Counted from the stretch's first letter, positions 35,669-46,725 are shown. The stretch: DNA of 64,000 bases from Pseudoalteromonas sp. NC201 (GCF_002850255.1 NZ_CP022522.1:2975125-3039124); one strand, 5' to 3'. Numbers and translations: made by a program. The notes: generated from the letters alone by a model not told the origin.

Positions 35669-37219
35669 TTACTGTTCAGCTTGCACTTCAGGACGCATAT
35701 GCGGGAACAAGATAACGTCTTTAATAGTCGGTGAGTCCGTGAACAACATCACAAGGCGATCGATACCAATCCCCTCACCTGCTGTTGGTGGTAAACCATG
35801 CTCTAGCGCACGGATATAATCCGCATCGTAGTGCATTGCTTCATCGTCACCTGCATCTTTTTCTTCCACTTGGCGAGCAAAGCGCGCAGCTTGATCTTCA
35901 GCATCATTAAGCTCAGAGAAACCATTTGCAAGCTCACGGCCACCCACGAAGAACTCGAAGCGGTCTGTGATAAATGGATTTTCATCGTTACGACGTGCAA
36001 GCGGTGACACTTCCCAAGGATATTCAGTAATGAACGTCGGTTGGATAAGTCTGTGTTCAGCGACTTCTTCGAAGATTTCACATAGGAACTTACCTGGACC
36101 CCATACACAGTTTTCAGGGATCTTAACGTGAACTTTCTTAGCGTATGCTTTTAGTGCTTCAAAGTGGTTTTCTGGATCTTTGAAGATTTCAGCTTGTGCT
36201 TCAGCATCTGGGCCATATTGTAAAATAGCATCAGCCATAGACAAACGCTGGAACGCACTGCCAAAGTCATACTCAATCGTCTCTGTCACTTCGCCTTCAG
36301 CATTCTTCACAGTATTAACAACCGTAGTAGTGCCTAACACGTCTTGTGCCACGGTGCGTAACATGTCTTCAGTCAAGTTCATCAAATCATTGTAATCCGC
36401 GTATGCTTGATAGAACTCAATCATAGTGAACTCTGGATTATGACGCGTAGATAAACCTTCGTTACGGAAGTTACGGTTGATTTCGAACACACGATCAAAA
36501 CCACCAACCACTAAACGCTTAAGATATAGCTCAGGCGCGATACGTAGATACATATCAATATCTAGTGCATTGTGATGCGTTACAAAAGGACGTGCAGACG
36601 CACCGCCAGGAATAACCTGTAGCATCGGCGTTTCCACTTCCATAAAGTCACGCTCGGCTAAGAAACGGCGAATACCTTCAATCACTTTTGAACGAATACG
36701 GAATGTTTCGCGTGTGTCCATGTTAGTGATCAAATCAACATAACGCTGACGGTATTTTGCTTCTTGGTCAGTCAGGCCGTGGAACTTTTCAGGTAGTGGA
36801 CGTAGCGACTTAGTCAGTAGTTCATACTCAACCATGTCGACGTATAAATCGCCTTTACCGGATTTATGAAGCGGACCTTTAACACCAACGATATCGCCGA
36901 TATCTAATTGACCATACTTCTCTTTTAGGTCTTTTTGTACGTCTTTTGAAGCATAAGCCTGAATACGACCCTTCATGTCTTGCAACACTAAGAAAGGACC
37001 ACGTTTCGCAAGCAAACGACCCGCAACAGAAACATGATGATCAAGTTCTACTAGCTCTTCCTTCGATTTATCACCAAACTTAGCCTGTAGATCTTGTGTG
37101 TAGTCTTCGCGGCGGAATGAGTTCGGGTGGCCATTCGCAGGGCAATTTTCCCGGATCGCATCTAGCTTGCCACGACGCTCAGCAATAAGTTTATTTTCGT
37201 CTTGATTGTGATCTGTCAT
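35669..37219 (-). CDS. lysS: Lysyl-tRNA synthetase (class II)
   Basis: 516 residues, the usual length. An N-terminal OB-fold ([27 protein letters not shown]) is followed by the class II core with motif 2 ([26 protein letters not shown]) and motif 3 ([26 protein letters not shown]). It charges tRNA-Lys. It follows prfB by 27 bp, as in E. coli. Confidence 0.98.
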   Translation of the reverse strand: MTDHNQDENKLIAERRGKLDAIRENCPANGHPNSFRREDYTQDLQAKFGDKSKEELVELDHHVSVAGRLLAKRGPFLVLQDMKGRIQAYASKDVQKDLKEKYGQLDIGDIVGVKGPLHKSGKGDLYVDMVEYELLTKSLRPLPEKFHGLTDQEAKYRQRYVDLITNMDTRETFRIRSKVIEGIRRFLAERDFMEVETPMLQVIPGGASARPFVTHHNALDIDMYLRIAPELYLKRLVVGGFDRVFEINRNFRNEGLSTRHNPEFTMIEFYQAYADYNDLMNLTEDMLRTVAQDVLGTTTVVNTVKNAEGEVTETIEYDFGSAFQRLSMADAILQYGPDAEAQAEIFKDPENHFEALKAYAKKVHVKIPENCVWGPGKFLCEIFEEVAEHRLIQPTFITEYPWEVSPLARRNDENPFITDRFEFFVGGRELANGFSELNDAEDQAARFARQVEEKDAGDDEAMHYDADYIRALEHGLPPTAGEGIGIDRLVMLFTDSPTIKDVILFPHMRPEVQAEQ

Positions 37220-37246
37220 TGTTTAGCTCTTAGTTTAGCTTGTGGA

Positions 37247-38345
37247 TTAAAGGCCTGATTTCAGGCTTGCTTCGATAAATTTGTCTAAATCGCCGTCTAG
37301 TACGGCTTGGGTATTGCGATTTTCAATACCTGTACGCAAATCTTTAATACGTGAATCATCTAGCACGTATGAACGGATTTGGCTGCCCCAGCCGATGTCA
37401 GATTTTGCATCTTCTTGGGCTTGCTTTTCAGCGTTTTGCTTTTGCAGTTCAAGTTCAAACAATTTCGCCTTTAACTGCTTCATCGCTTGATCTTTGTTCT
37501 TGTGCTGCGAACGGTCATTCTGACACTGCACTACCGTATTGGTTGGTAAGTGTGTAATACGTACCGCAGATTCTGTACGGTTAACGTGCTGACCACCCGC
37601 GCCCGATGCACGATATACATCGATACGAAGATCTGCAGGATTAATATCGATTTCGATATTGTCGTCAATTTCTGGGTAAACGAATACAGAAGCAAACGAA
37701 GTATGACGACGGCCGCCTGAATCAAAAGGACTCTTACGTACTAAGCGGTGTACGCCCGTTTCTGTACGAAGCCAACCGTAAGCATATTCGCCCGTGACTT
37801 TAACTGTCGCGCCCTTAATACCAGCAACATCGCCATCTGTCGCTTCAACGATTTCGGCTTTAAAGCCTTTCGCCTCAGCCCAGCGCAAGTACATACGCAG
37901 CAACATGTTACACCAGTCTTGAGCTTCAGTACCGCCAGAGCCTGACTGTAAGTCGATGTAAGCATCGTTGGCATCTTGCTCGCCCGAGAACATACGACGA
38001 AACTCTAGTTTTTCCAGCTGCTCAACAAGACCGTTGACCTCTTGCTCTGCTTCAGTGAAGGTTTCTTCATCTTCGGCTTCTACGGCAAGCTCAACCAGAC
38101 CTTCCGCATCATCGGCACCAGCCACAAGATTGTCGATGGTTTCAACAATCACTTCTAAATTCGATTTTTCTTTGCCCAGTGCTTGGGCTCTTTCCGGCTC
38201 ATTCCATACAGCGGGATCTTCTAATTCGGCATTAACTTCTTCTAAACGCTCTTGCTTTAGAGCGTAGTCAAAGATACCCCCTAAGAAGCTCTGTACGTTC
38301 GCGAATTTCCTTGATTTGGTTAATCACAGGATTCACTTCAAACAT
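37247..38345 (-). CDS. prfB: Peptide chain release factor 2, with programmed +1 frameshift
   Basis: Translation starts at ATG 38345 ([20 protein letters not shown]) and meets an in-frame TGA as codon 26. A +1 shift there joins the main frame, giving 365 residues, the same as E. coli RF2. The SPF stop-recognition tripeptide (RKSPFDSGG) and the GGQ hydrolysis motif ([13 protein letters not shown]) are present. RF2 reads TGA and TAA. It is also the partner of ArfA, whose gene is in this window. Confidence 0.98.
38267..38282 (-). promoter_or_regulatory. prfB programmed frameshift signal
   Basis: AGGGGGTATCTTTGAC on the minus strand: internal Shine-Dalgarno AGGGGG, slippery CTT, stop TGA and +1 codon GAC. 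Low RF2 favours the shift, giving autoregulation. Confidence 0.98.
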
Positions 38346-38518
38346 TTACCTTTACTCCAGAACTAAATTTGTCGGTTTGTGAATTCACACAAACAGGTCT
38401 GACAACGGGTCAGACCATAGATTTAAGCGACCAATAGTATCAAATAATAACCGCGCTTAGCATCCCTTAAAGTGAGAATTTTGGGAGTTTTTTAACAAAC
38501 TCAGTACGCACATCTCTA

Positions 38519-40249
38519 TTAATTCGATTGCGCCTGAAGTTCACGCACAATGAGCTGCAAATTATATTTACCACGAAACTCATTAATATCTAATTGATAA
38601 GCAAATAAAGCATGGGTTGCCTGGAGATTTGGCCAAGCTCGAACGTCAACGTTAAATGCTATCGCATCAACCAATCGGCCCGAACGATGCTTAAGCACAA
38701 GTTTTAGATGTTTGTCGCCAACAATACGTTGCTGCACCAACTCAAATACATCCTGAAATACCGGCTCACTAAATTGCTGCCCCCACGGACCTGCCTGCTG
38801 TAGTTCAAAAGCAAAATCCATGGTAAAGCAATCGCCCGGCAGTTCACCGTCCGTCAACAGAATGCTTTGCTTTGCTTCTTCACTCAGCGTCGCACTGACG
38901 TTTTGTTCAAATACCTGTTTAAACCGCGCAAATTCAGACTCTAAAATGGTCAATCCTGCTGCCATCGCATGACCACCAAACTTTACAATTAATTCTGGGT
39001 GCTGGGTATTGATTGACTCTAAGAGGTCGCGCATGTGTAGACCTTCAATAGAACGACATGAGCCCTTTATCTCGCCGTTGTCGCCTTGTGCAAAAATAAT
39101 ACATGGGCGGTGATATTTTTCTTTTAAGCGTCCCGCCAGAATACCTATCACACCTTGATGCCAATCATCTTGATACAAACACAAGGCATCTGGTACTTCT
39201 TGGCTTTTAAGTACCAAACGCTCCAATACCGCTTGCGCCTCTTGCTGCATACTTTGCTCAATCTCGCGTCGTTCTATATTTAGACTATCGAGCTCGGATG
39301 CAATACGGCGAGCTTGGTTAATGTCTTTCGATAACAAGCAAGCAATACCTAAACTCATATCGTCAAGACGCCCCGCGGCATTGAGTCTTGGCGCTAACGC
39401 AAAGCCAAAATCACTGGCACTTAATCTAGCATTATTACGGTTAGAAACCTCGATTAGCGCTTGGATCCCCGGTCGCGTTTGACCACTACGGATCCGGGCG
39501 AGTCCTTGGTGTACCAAAGTGCGGTTATTCGCGTCCAACGCCACAACGTCAGCCACGGTTCCTAGGGCAACAATATCTAATAATGTCGCCAAATTTGGCA
39601 TCGCGACATTTTGCTCCACAAAATAGTTTTGCGCCCGTAAGTAATGCCTCAGCGCTATCAGCAGATAAAAGGCAACCCCAACGCCCGCGATAGACTTAGA
39701 CGGGAAATCGCAGTCAAGACGATTTGGATTAACAATCGCATCGGCAATCGGCAACTCATCACCTTGTAAATGGTGATCGGTAACAATCACCTTAATACCC
39801 GCTTGCTTCACGATTTCGACACCGCGAATACAGGAAATACCGTTATCAACAGTGATCACCAAATCAGGTTTTATGGCGACGATTTGCTCGGCCAATGCAG
39901 GGCTTAGACCGTACCCCAAGCTAAATCTATCAGGCACGAGGTAATCCACACGCTGAAAACCAAACTGAGGCAGACCCTCCATTAATACGGCGGTGCTCGT
40001 TGCGCCATCGGCGTCAAAGTCACCAACAATCAACACTTGTTGTTGCAAAGAAAGTGCTTCAGCCAGAATTTGGCTTGCAAGCTCGATGTCTTTAAATAAT
40101 TTAAAATCGTGTAAGGTTGCGGCGCTATTATCCAGTTCAACGACCGATTTAACCCCTCTGGCAGCATAAAGCTGCTTGATCACGGGATGCAGTGAAGCCG
40201 GTAAATGGCTATCATCAACCCAGTCTCTTGGTTTAATTTCTGTATGCAT
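38519..40249 (-). CDS. recJ: Single-strand DNA exonuclease RecJ
   Basis: 576 residues. DHH-family motifs are intact: VGDFDADGATSTA, TVDNGISC, VTDHH, NPNRLDCDFPSKSIAGVG and the later KFGGHAMAAGLTI (DHHA1). It degrades 5' ends of ssDNA in recombination and mismatch repair. It lies in the conserved order xerD-dsbC-recJ-prfB-lysS. Confidence 0.97.
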   Translation of the reverse strand: MHTEIKPRDWVDDSHLPASLHPVIKQLYAARGVKSVVELDNSAATLHDFKLFKDIELASQILAEALSLQQQVLIVGDFDADGATSTAVLMEGLPQFGFQRVDYLVPDRFSLGYGLSPALAEQIVAIKPDLVITVDNGISCIRGVEIVKQAGIKVIVTDHHLQGDELPIADAIVNPNRLDCDFPSKSIAGVGVAFYLLIALRHYLRAQNYFVEQNVAMPNLATLLDIVALGTVADVVALDANNRTLVHQGLARIRSGQTRPGIQALIEVSNRNNARLSASDFGFALAPRLNAAGRLDDMSLGIACLLSKDINQARRIASELDSLNIERREIEQSMQQEAQAVLERLVLKSQEVPDALCLYQDDWHQGVIGILAGRLKEKYHRPCIIFAQGDNGEIKGSCRSIEGLHMRDLLESINTQHPELIVKFGGHAMAAGLTILESEFARFKQVFEQNVSATLSEEAKQSILLTDGELPGDCFTMDFAFELQQAGPWGQQFSEPVFQDVFELVQQRIVGDKHLKLVLKHRSGRLVDAIAFNVDVRAWPNLQATHALFAYQLDINEFRGKYNLQLIVRELQAQSN

Positions 40250-40264
40250 ACTTTTTCACAAAAC

Positions 40265-40287
40265 AAAAAAGGCCAAAATGGCCTTTT
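40265..40287 (-). terminator. Terminator between dsbC and recJ
   Basis: On the minus strand AAGGCCA-TTT-TGGCCTT is followed by a T run. It stands 60 bp after the dsbC stop, so it may only attenuate recJ expression. Confidence 0.8.
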
Positions 40288-40350
40288 ATATTCTTTATCT
40301 TGCTATCTTATCGAGTTCTCAACGCGAACTCCATCGCTAAGCGTGAGTCA

Positions 40351-41088
40351 TTATGACTTAGGGCTATTTGCGTCTAGCATTTGTGCAATAGCTGCAGCAG
40401 GTTGATAACCAGGGATCATAGAACCATCTTCAAGAATGATCGCTGGCGTTCCTGAAATGCCAAAACTTTGCCCAAGTTGATAGTGCTCAGCTACTGGCGC
40501 GTGGCAGTTTTCAACTGGTTTCACTGCACCACCAGCTTTCGCTTCAGTAAGTGCAGCAGCGGCATCTTTTGCACACCATACATTTTTCAAATCTTCATAG
40601 CCTGAGCCACGCAAACCACCACGTGGGAAAGCTAGGTATTTCACGGTAATACCTGCCGCTAAATAATCTTCTAATTCACGGTGCAGTTTGCGGCAGTAGC
40701 CACAAGTAATGTCTGTGAATACCGTGATTTGATGTTTTTCGTTTTCCGCTTTATAGACGATCATTGAGTCTTCGTATTCAGCGATACCTTTCTGGCGCAC
40801 ATCACTCAACGCGTCTTCGGTAATATTACGACGGTTATCAAGATCAATCATAGTGCCCTGAATCAGATATTTACCATCGGCACTTGAATACAGCACCCCT
40901 TTATCTGTGATCACTGTTTTTAAGCCAGCAAGCGGACTATCTTTGATTTGCTTAACCGTTATACCCAATCCGCTAAATTGCGTCGTAATTGGGTCTACTT
41001 GTGCTGTTGGTGCGACAGGACCCTCAACTTGCTCAGCGAAAGCGCCAAAGCTCAATGCCAGTGAAGCGGCAACTATTAGTTTTTTCAT
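40351..41088 (-). CDS. dsbC: Periplasmic disulfide isomerase DsbC
   Basis: 245 residues from ATG 41088. This start is chosen because it opens a signal peptide (MKKLIVAASLALSFGAFA); an upstream in-frame start would bury it. An N-terminal dimerisation domain (~25-85) and a thioredoxin domain follow, with the redox motif C129-G-Y-C132 and the cis-Pro loop GTPAII. It reshuffles wrong disulfides and is kept reduced by DsbD. Confidence 0.95.
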   Translation of the reverse strand: MKKLIVAASLALSFGAFAEQVEGPVAPTAQVDPITTQFSGLGITVKQIKDSPLAGLKTVITDKGVLYSSADGKYLIQGTMIDLDNRRNITEDALSDVRQKGIAEYEDSMIVYKAENEKHQITVFTDITCGYCRKLHRELEDYLAAGITVKYLAFPRGGLRGSGYEDLKNVWCAKDAAAALTEAKAGGAVKPVENCHAPVAEHYQLGQSFGISGTPAIILEDGSMIPGYQPAAAIAQMLDANSPKS

Positions 41089-41186
41089 TATGTTCTCTCT
41101 AAACCTGTTATTTGAGGGGATCACACGCCCCTTTGTGTTACTCACTAAGACCGGAGTAACCATAAATAATTCCCAAGCAACAAAAA

Positions 41187-42110
41187 TTAAGCTCTTGGGT
41201 GATGCTGCTGGTGCAATGTTTTTAAACGTTCACTGGCAACATGTGTATAAATTTGAGTCGTCGACAAGTCGCTATGGCCAAGCATCATTTGCACAACTCG
41301 CAAGTCAGCGCCATGATTCAATAAATGTGTTGCAAAAGCATGACGTAGCGTATGTGGCGATAACGGCGACTTAACGTCTGCCAAAATAGCATAGTGTTTT
41401 ATGCGATGCCAAAAAGTTTGTCGCGTCATACCTATGCCTCGCTTGGATGGAAAGACAAAATCGGTAGCATGCTTAATCATTAAGCCCCGCCCTTTTTTGA
41501 GAAATTGTTCAATCCAATGCAATGCTTCTTCACCCATAGGCACTAAGCGTTCTTTGCCTCCCTTACCACGCACAAGTACAACAGCTTGTCTCATGTTGAC
41601 TTGCTCCATTCTTAGCCCGACTAACTCAGTCACGCGCAACCCCGTGGCATACAAGAGTTCGAGCATAGCCTTATCTCTCAACCCCATAGGGTCGTCACAA
41701 TCAGGAGCATTTAACAGGGCCTCAACTTCTTGCTCTGACAAGGTTTTTGGCAACGACAGTGTTGTTTTAGGTTGCGCAATAGTATCCAGTGGAGACTGCG
41801 CGATTTGTTTTTCTCGCAACCAATATAAATAAAATCTCTTTAATGCACTGATGGCTCGCGCGTTACTCTTTGCTTTTAAGCCCTTGTCTATTCTGTGTGC
41901 CAAATAAGCCTCAACGTCCTGACTTGTGATTGCCAGTAAAGAAGACACCGAGGTTTCTGCTTTTATAAATAAGAGAAATTTTTCAAGGTCGCTGCGATAG
42001 GCTGCAATGGTATTTTCACTGAGCCCTTGCTCCAAAAATAGTGCATCTAAAAAGGCTTCTATATATTGCGGATCGGACAGTGTATGGGAAGTTGCTTGGT
42101 GTTCGCTCAC
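41187..42110 (-). CDS. xerD: Tyrosine recombinase XerD
   Basis: 307 residues, GTG start. The N-terminal SAM-like domain is at ~12-105. The catalytic residues are visible: Arg in YATGLRVTEL, HxxR in SPHTLRHAFATHLLNHG, LGHSDLSTTQIYTHV with the nucleophile Tyr. Together with XerC it resolves chromosome dimers at dif. Synteny with dsbC and recJ supports XerD rather than another integrase. Confidence 0.96.
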   Translation of the reverse strand: MSEHQATSHTLSDPQYIEAFLDALFLEQGLSENTIAAYRSDLEKFLLFIKAETSVSSLLAITSQDVEAYLAHRIDKGLKAKSNARAISALKRFYLYWLREKQIAQSPLDTIAQPKTTLSLPKTLSEQEVEALLNAPDCDDPMGLRDKAMLELLYATGLRVTELVGLRMEQVNMRQAVVLVRGKGGKERLVPMGEEALHWIEQFLKKGRGLMIKHATDFVFPSKRGIGMTRQTFWHRIKHYAILADVKSPLSPHTLRHAFATHLLNHGADLRVVQMMLGHSDLSTTQIYTHVASERLKTLHQQHHPRA

Positions 42111-42190
42111 AGAGTACCTGTATTAATTATTAACGTCATGATGTAGACTTGCCACCTATAATACCAGTCAAATTGAAAGTGATAAATACA

Positions 42191-42715
42191 ATGCAAATTG
42201 GGTTATTTTACGGCTCGACAACATGTTACACAGAAATGGCCGCAGAAAAGATTCAAGAAATCATCGGCAAAGACACAATTACCTTATTTAATATTAAGGA
42301 CGAGCCGCTAAAACAAGCTGAGCAGTTTGACTTCCTCATTTTTGGTATCTCAACATGGGACTTCGGCGAACTTCAGGAAGACTGGGAGTCTCACTGGGAC
42401 GATATCGACAGCGTTGATCTGAGCAACAAAGTGATAGCGCTATTCGGCATGGGTGACCAACAAGGTTATGGTGAATGGTTTCAAGATGCACTAGGCATGC
42501 TACATGAAAAAATTGCCCCTCAAGGCGTCACCTTTTTAGGTTACTGGCCAAATTCAGATGACTATGAATTTGAAGCGTCAAAAGCACTTACCGAAGATAA
42601 AAGTCAGTTTGTTGGCCTGGCACTAGATGAAGACAGTCAATACGATAAAAGCGACGAGCGTATCGCAACTTGGATAGAGCAAATCATGACGGAATACGCC
42701 GAATTAGATATTTAG
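42191..42715 (+). CDS. fldB: Flavodoxin FldB (long-chain)
   Basis: 174 residues from ATG 42191. The FMN phosphate loop is [15 protein letters not shown], the 50s loop [14 protein letters not shown] and the 90s loop [17 protein letters not shown]; the long-chain insertion is present. It carries electrons for reductive enzymes. It is divergent from xerD as in E. coli. Confidence 0.93.
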   Translation: MQIGLFYGSTTCYTEMAAEKIQEIIGKDTITLFNIKDEPLKQAEQFDFLIFGISTWDFGELQEDWESHWDDIDSVDLSNKVIALFGMGDQQGYGEWFQDALGMLHEKIAPQGVTFLGYWPNSDDYEFEASKALTEDKSQFVGLALDEDSQYDKSDERIATWIEQIMTEYAELDI

Positions 42716-42760
42716 CGCAGTAAGCGTTAGCACTAATTAATGTAACTCAAGGCCGTGTTA

Positions 42761-44359
42761 TTACTTATAAAACTGGCTCAATGCGGCCTCAATTTGAGAT
42801 AGCTTGTACGGCTTATGGATCACATTATCAAAAACTTCATTTTGAGCTTGAGTTAAGAAAATATCAGCGGTTATCGCCAAAATCGGTAACCTTGAATTTT
42901 CTTGTTTGATTAAATGTGCCGCCTCTGTACCACTCATACCCGGAAGATTCACATCCATAAAAATGATGTCAAAGTGTTTTTCTTTTGCCACTTCAAAATA
43001 GGCTTCAGCAGATTCGAAAATATCATAACTACAATTCAGTTTGTCGAGTATCGCAGTGATCAGTAGCTGATTAAGCGGATTGTCTTCTATTACACCAATT
43101 TGATGATAGAAAATGGCGATATGCTCTGTTTTTGGTGGCGAAGCGACTTTGACTCCACTTTCACTTCGGCACGGAATAATAAACACCACCTCAGTTCCTT
43201 CGCCCTCTTGACTGGAGACACTGATCCGCCCTCCCATAATATCAATAAGTGCTTTAGTTACACATAGGCTTAACCCAACCCCTAAGTTTCCTCTGCCCTC
43301 AAACATACTAAAACGGTCAAACAGATTACTTTGCTCAAGCGCTGAAAGGCCTTTACCACTGTCTTTTACGATAAACTGTATTTCATTACCAATGACATAT
43401 GCTCTGAGCACCACCTCTTGCCCAGCCTCGCTGCTCTGAATTGCAGTGTCGAGTAAAGTCTCTATAACGCGTGACACTTTATCCTTATCGAGCATCAAAG
43501 CCTCACCTTTATAGACACCAGCAATAGAGTGCGTAATCGTAATATCGTGTTGTTTTTCCTCAGTAGCAAAGCGAGCAACTGACTGTTTGAGTAAATCGGG
43601 TAATGAACAAAGAATAGGTTCAAACTGAACTTTTTCACCTTCAATAAGCTCAAGCTCTAATACGGAATCAATGACAGTAAGCAGTTTACTTCCCCCTGTT
43701 TCTATATTTTGCAGGTAGCTTGTCGTAGATTCAGAAAACCCTTCAGCTTCAGCTGAGTTGAGTACCACATCATTAAAACCAATGATGGCATTAAGTTGGG
43801 TGTGCAGTTCATGGCTGATATCAGATAAGAAATTGTCTTTGGAATCATTGAGCAGCTTAAGTACATTTACTTCTCTGCGCAGTTCAAGTTGCCGAATTAC
43901 CTGACGACCCAAGGTCGCGAGTGTTTTCCTTTGCAAATCGGTGAGTTTTTTAGGCTTATCACTGATAGCACAAATAGTGCCTACCTTATAACCGCCAGAG
44001 CTAATCAGCGGTGCACCAGAATAATGACGGATTTTCGGACCGCCAGTAACTAGTGGATTGTCAAAAAAGCGCTCATCTTCTAGGGCGTCTTGCACCTCAA
44101 ATACATCTTCTTGCAAAATAGCATGAGAACAAAAGGAGATATCTCGATGGGTTTCATCCACCTCAAGCCCCACTTTAGACTTAAACCATTGGCGATTTGT
44201 GTCTATCAAGCTAATAAGCGCGATAGGCGTTTCACAGATCTCTGACACCAGCTGCGTAATTTCATCAAGATTTGCTTCAGCAGCAGTATCCAATACCTTA
44301 TATTCGCGCAGCGCTTTGAGGCGATTTTCTTCGTTATTTGGGATCTCGGCTTTTTTCAT
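42761..44359 (-). CDS. GAF-domain hybrid histidine kinase with receiver
   Basis: 532 residues from ATG 44359. A GAF domain (~15-165, ETPIALISLIDTNRQWFKSKVGL, SFCSHAIL) is followed by a HisKA box with phosphoacceptor His in SDISHELHTQLNAIIGF and a HATPase domain with VKDSGKGLS and NLGVGLSLCVTKALID. A C-terminal receiver has Asp in IIFMDVNLPGMSGTEAA. There is no membrane segment, so it is a cytoplasmic sensor. The NLG/FGNAT region is somewhat diverged. No response regulator is adjacent. Confidence 0.9.
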   Translation of the reverse strand: MKKAEIPNNEENRLKALREYKVLDTAAEANLDEITQLVSEICETPIALISLIDTNRQWFKSKVGLEVDETHRDISFCSHAILQEDVFEVQDALEDERFFDNPLVTGGPKIRHYSGAPLISSGGYKVGTICAISDKPKKLTDLQRKTLATLGRQVIRQLELRREVNVLKLLNDSKDNFLSDISHELHTQLNAIIGFNDVVLNSAEAEGFSESTTSYLQNIETGGSKLLTVIDSVLELELIEGEKVQFEPILCSLPDLLKQSVARFATEEKQHDITITHSIAGVYKGEALMLDKDKVSRVIETLLDTAIQSSEAGQEVVLRAYVIGNEIQFIVKDSGKGLSALEQSNLFDRFSMFEGRGNLGVGLSLCVTKALIDIMGGRISVSSQEGEGTEVVFIIPCRSESGVKVASPPKTEHIAIFYHQIGVIEDNPLNQLLITAILDKLNCSYDIFESAEAYFEVAKEKHFDIIFMDVNLPGMSGTEAAHLIKQENSRLPILAITADIFLTQAQNEVFDNVIHKPYKLSQIEAALSQFYK

Positions 44360-44488
44360 GAACACCTACACAAGCGAATTAAACCAGCTAAGTACACGTA
44401 AATCAGACTGCACTTTTGACACGATGATTCTGACTATTTCTCAGCTAAAGTGTAGAAGATAAATCACGATACGAGCAAAAAATATCCA

Positions 44489-45193
44489 TCACATTTTTAG
44501 GTAAAACTCATGACATAAAGAAACAAAATCATTCGTATATTGGTTATCTACATCGTATATCACCAACGATTGCTCATGACTGGGTTGTGCTATGTTTTGT
44601 TTGCTGATCAGTAGCAATCTGCGAGAGTAAGATTTACTCGGGGTGGTTTTAATCGCACAGCTTGAAACAAGAAACCAATTTCGCGCTTTGGCAAGCTGAC
44701 AAAAAAGCAAGCTCTCTTGATAGGGTAAAATTACCGCAAGTTGCCCAGCATCCGTCGTAAACTTTTCGAAGGCATCAAGCAAGGCATCAAAACTTAGGCT
44801 GTCTGTATGTCGCGCTCTATTTCTCGCTTGATTTTCTCCTTTCAAACTCGCGTTGAAGTAAGGTGGGTTTGATACCATGAGGTCAAAGCGTAGCTCGCTA
44901 TCAAACTCTTGTATTGCACAGCGATGCAGCTCAATATCAGGCCACGGGCTGTGCTTGATATTAAACTCTGCATCTTTTAACGCATCGTCATCAATCTCAA
45001 CCGCATGGACTGTGCTCATTGGACTTCGCTGTTTACACATCAATGCGATAAGCCCAGTTCCCGTTCCGACATCAACAATCCGCTTGGCTTCAACGAGTGG
45101 AACCCACACGCCAAGCAAAATACCATCGGTCGAAACCTTCATTGCCGCATGATGCTGGGTCACCGAAAACTGTTTAAATGCAAACTGAGACAT
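44489..45193 (-). CDS. trmN: tRNA1(Val) (adenine-37-N6)-methyltransferase
   Basis: 234 residues. The SAM site is VDVGTGTGLIALMCKQR and the N6-adenine motif is NPPYF. The N-terminal FxFKQFSVxQHHAAMKVSTDGILLGVW is typical of TrmN6 (YfiC). It methylates A37 of tRNA-Val. It is divergent from srmB, the same arrangement as in E. coli. Confidence 0.95.
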   Translation of the reverse strand: MSQFAFKQFSVTQHHAAMKVSTDGILLGVWVPLVEAKRIVDVGTGTGLIALMCKQRSPMSTVHAVEIDDDALKDAEFNIKHSPWPDIELHRCAIQEFDSELRFDLMVSNPPYFNASLKGENQARNRARHTDSLSFDALLDAFEKFTTDAGQLAVILPYQESLLFCQLAKARNWFLVSSCAIKTTPSKSYSRRLLLISKQNIAQPSHEQSLVIYDVDNQYTNDFVSLCHEFYLKM

Positions 45194-45260
45194 CCTATAC
45201 CTTTGAGAAAATGCAATAGCAACGTATAATTCCGCTATTGTCCTTTATTTGTGATGCAAT

Positions 45261-46487
45261 ATGCAATTTACTGAATTTGATTTAGACAGCAAGCTGATTA
45301 GTGCGATTAAAAAAATGGGTTTCGATACTCCCACCAGCATTCAACAGATGGCTATTCCTGAAGCGCTAATTGGCCGAGATATTCTCGCCAGCGCACCAAC
45401 CGGTACGGGTAAAACCGCTGCATTCTTGATCCCTGCGATTCAGTATTTGCTTGATTTCCCTCGCAAAGAGCCAGGCTTTGCCCGCGTACTTATCATGACG
45501 CCAACGCGTGAACTTGCCTATCAAATACACGAGCAATGTGAACTCCTTGCCGCGGGTGTTAACCTTAAGATAGGCGTGGTAACTGGCGGTATTAATTACG
45601 GTAGTCACAAAGAAATCTTCGAAAAGAACAATGATATCCTCATCGCAACCCCAGGTCGTTTGATGGAATATCTTGAAACCGAGAACTTCCACGCAGAAAA
45701 TGTTGAGCTACTGATCTTAGATGAAGCGGATCGCATGCTAGACATGGGCTTTCGAAAAGAAATGCTACGTATTTGCTCTGAAGCGGTTAACCGTCGTCAG
45801 TGCTTTTTGTTCTCTGCAACCCTTGAGGGCGAAAGCGTTGAGAAGTTTGCTGAACGTATACTACAAGACCCAGCACTACTTGAAGCTACGCCATCACGTA
45901 AAGAAAAAGGTAAAATTCATCAGTGGGTTCACCTTGCAGATAACTACGAGCACAAAGTCAATTTGCTCGCACAACTGCTTGATGACGAAGAAGTAACCAA
46001 AGCGGTTATCTTCGTAAAAACACGTGAGCGCCTAGAAACACTCGTTGGCGAGCTATTTGCCAAAGGCATTAAAACCACTTGGCTGCGTGGTGAAATGCCA
46101 CAAGACAAACGCATGGCTGCGATGGCAAGTTTTCACAGTGGTAAGACGAATATCTTAGTGGCAACAGATGTTGCAGCCCGTGGTATCGACGTAGCGGATA
46201 TCAGCCACGTATTTAACTTTGATATGCCACGCACCGCAGATATTTATGTACACCGCATCGGTCGTACAGGCCGTGCTGGTAAAAAAGGCACCGCGGTTTC
46301 TTTGGTTGAAGCCCACGATGTTGAAATTTTAGGTAAGGTTGAGCGTTACACCGACCAAAAACTTAAGCGCCGTGTAATTAAAGGCTTAGAACCTAAACAC
46401 AAAGAAGCAAAAGCACCGAAGAAGAAAAAAGATCCGGTGAAAATCAAGGCGAAAAAGAAAGCCGCCAAGGTTAAAAAGAAAAAGTAA
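45261..46487 (+). CDS. srmB: DEAD-box RNA helicase SrmB
   Basis: 408 residues. The Q motif is FDTPTSIQQMAIPEAL, Walker A is APTGTGKT, followed by the DEAD motif in LILDEADRMLDMGF, SAT, and the domain-2 motifs VATDVAARGIDV and HRIGRTGRAG. The C-terminal ~35 residues are almost all Lys, Ala and Pro. SrmB acts early in 50S subunit assembly. The trmN/srmB pair supports the assignment over other DEAD helicases. Confidence 0.95.
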   Translation: MQFTEFDLDSKLISAIKKMGFDTPTSIQQMAIPEALIGRDILASAPTGTGKTAAFLIPAIQYLLDFPRKEPGFARVLIMTPTRELAYQIHEQCELLAAGVNLKIGVVTGGINYGSHKEIFEKNNDILIATPGRLMEYLETENFHAENVELLILDEADRMLDMGFRKEMLRICSEAVNRRQCFLFSATLEGESVEKFAERILQDPALLEATPSRKEKGKIHQWVHLADNYEHKVNLLAQLLDDEEVTKAVIFVKTRERLETLVGELFAKGIKTTWLRGEMPQDKRMAAMASFHSGKTNILVATDVAARGIDVADISHVFNFDMPRTADIYVHRIGRTGRAGKKGTAVSLVEAHDVEILGKVERYTDQKLKRRVIKGLEPKHKEAKAPKKKKDPVKIKAKKKAAKVKKKK

Positions 46488-46494
46488 CCCAAAA

Positions 46495-46521
46495 AACCAG
46501 CGTCAGTACGCTGGTTTTTTT
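46495..46521 (+). terminator. Rho-independent terminator of srmB
   Basis: AACCAGCGT-CAGT-ACGCTGGTT followed by five further T residues, 8 bp after the stop codon. Confidence 0.95.
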
Positions 46522-46627
46522 ATGCTAATTTGAGCAAGTGCTAATCTGGATAAGCCTTAACTTGCTATGTTAGATTTGATTGGTAGAACTTAGCTAAATC
46601 TAACGGTCGTATATGTACCAATAGCGA

Positions 46628-46700
46628 GCGATGGAAACATCGCATTAAGTGTTTACTTCACTCTCTCAGCTTTGATGTTAATAGTGATGGGTGTGACTTA
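46628..46700 (+). repeat. Dispersed repeat copy 1 with a hairpin
   Basis: A perfect hairpin GCGATG-GAAA-CATCGC (46628-46643) is followed by about 50 bp (46648-46700) that recurs at ~51976-52036 with roughly 80% identity (shared TTAATAGTGATGGG core). Neither copy is coding. The remaining ~130 bp between the srmB terminator and this repeat show nothing recognisable. Confidence 0.6.
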
Positions 46701-46725
46701 TTTTTCATGCTTGTTAGCTATACAT

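Noticed and set aside
38152..38345. prfB as a shorter gene starting inside at 38152
   Set aside because: The upstream sequence encodes the normal RF2 N-terminus, joined by the classic +1 frameshift signal, giving exactly 365 residues.
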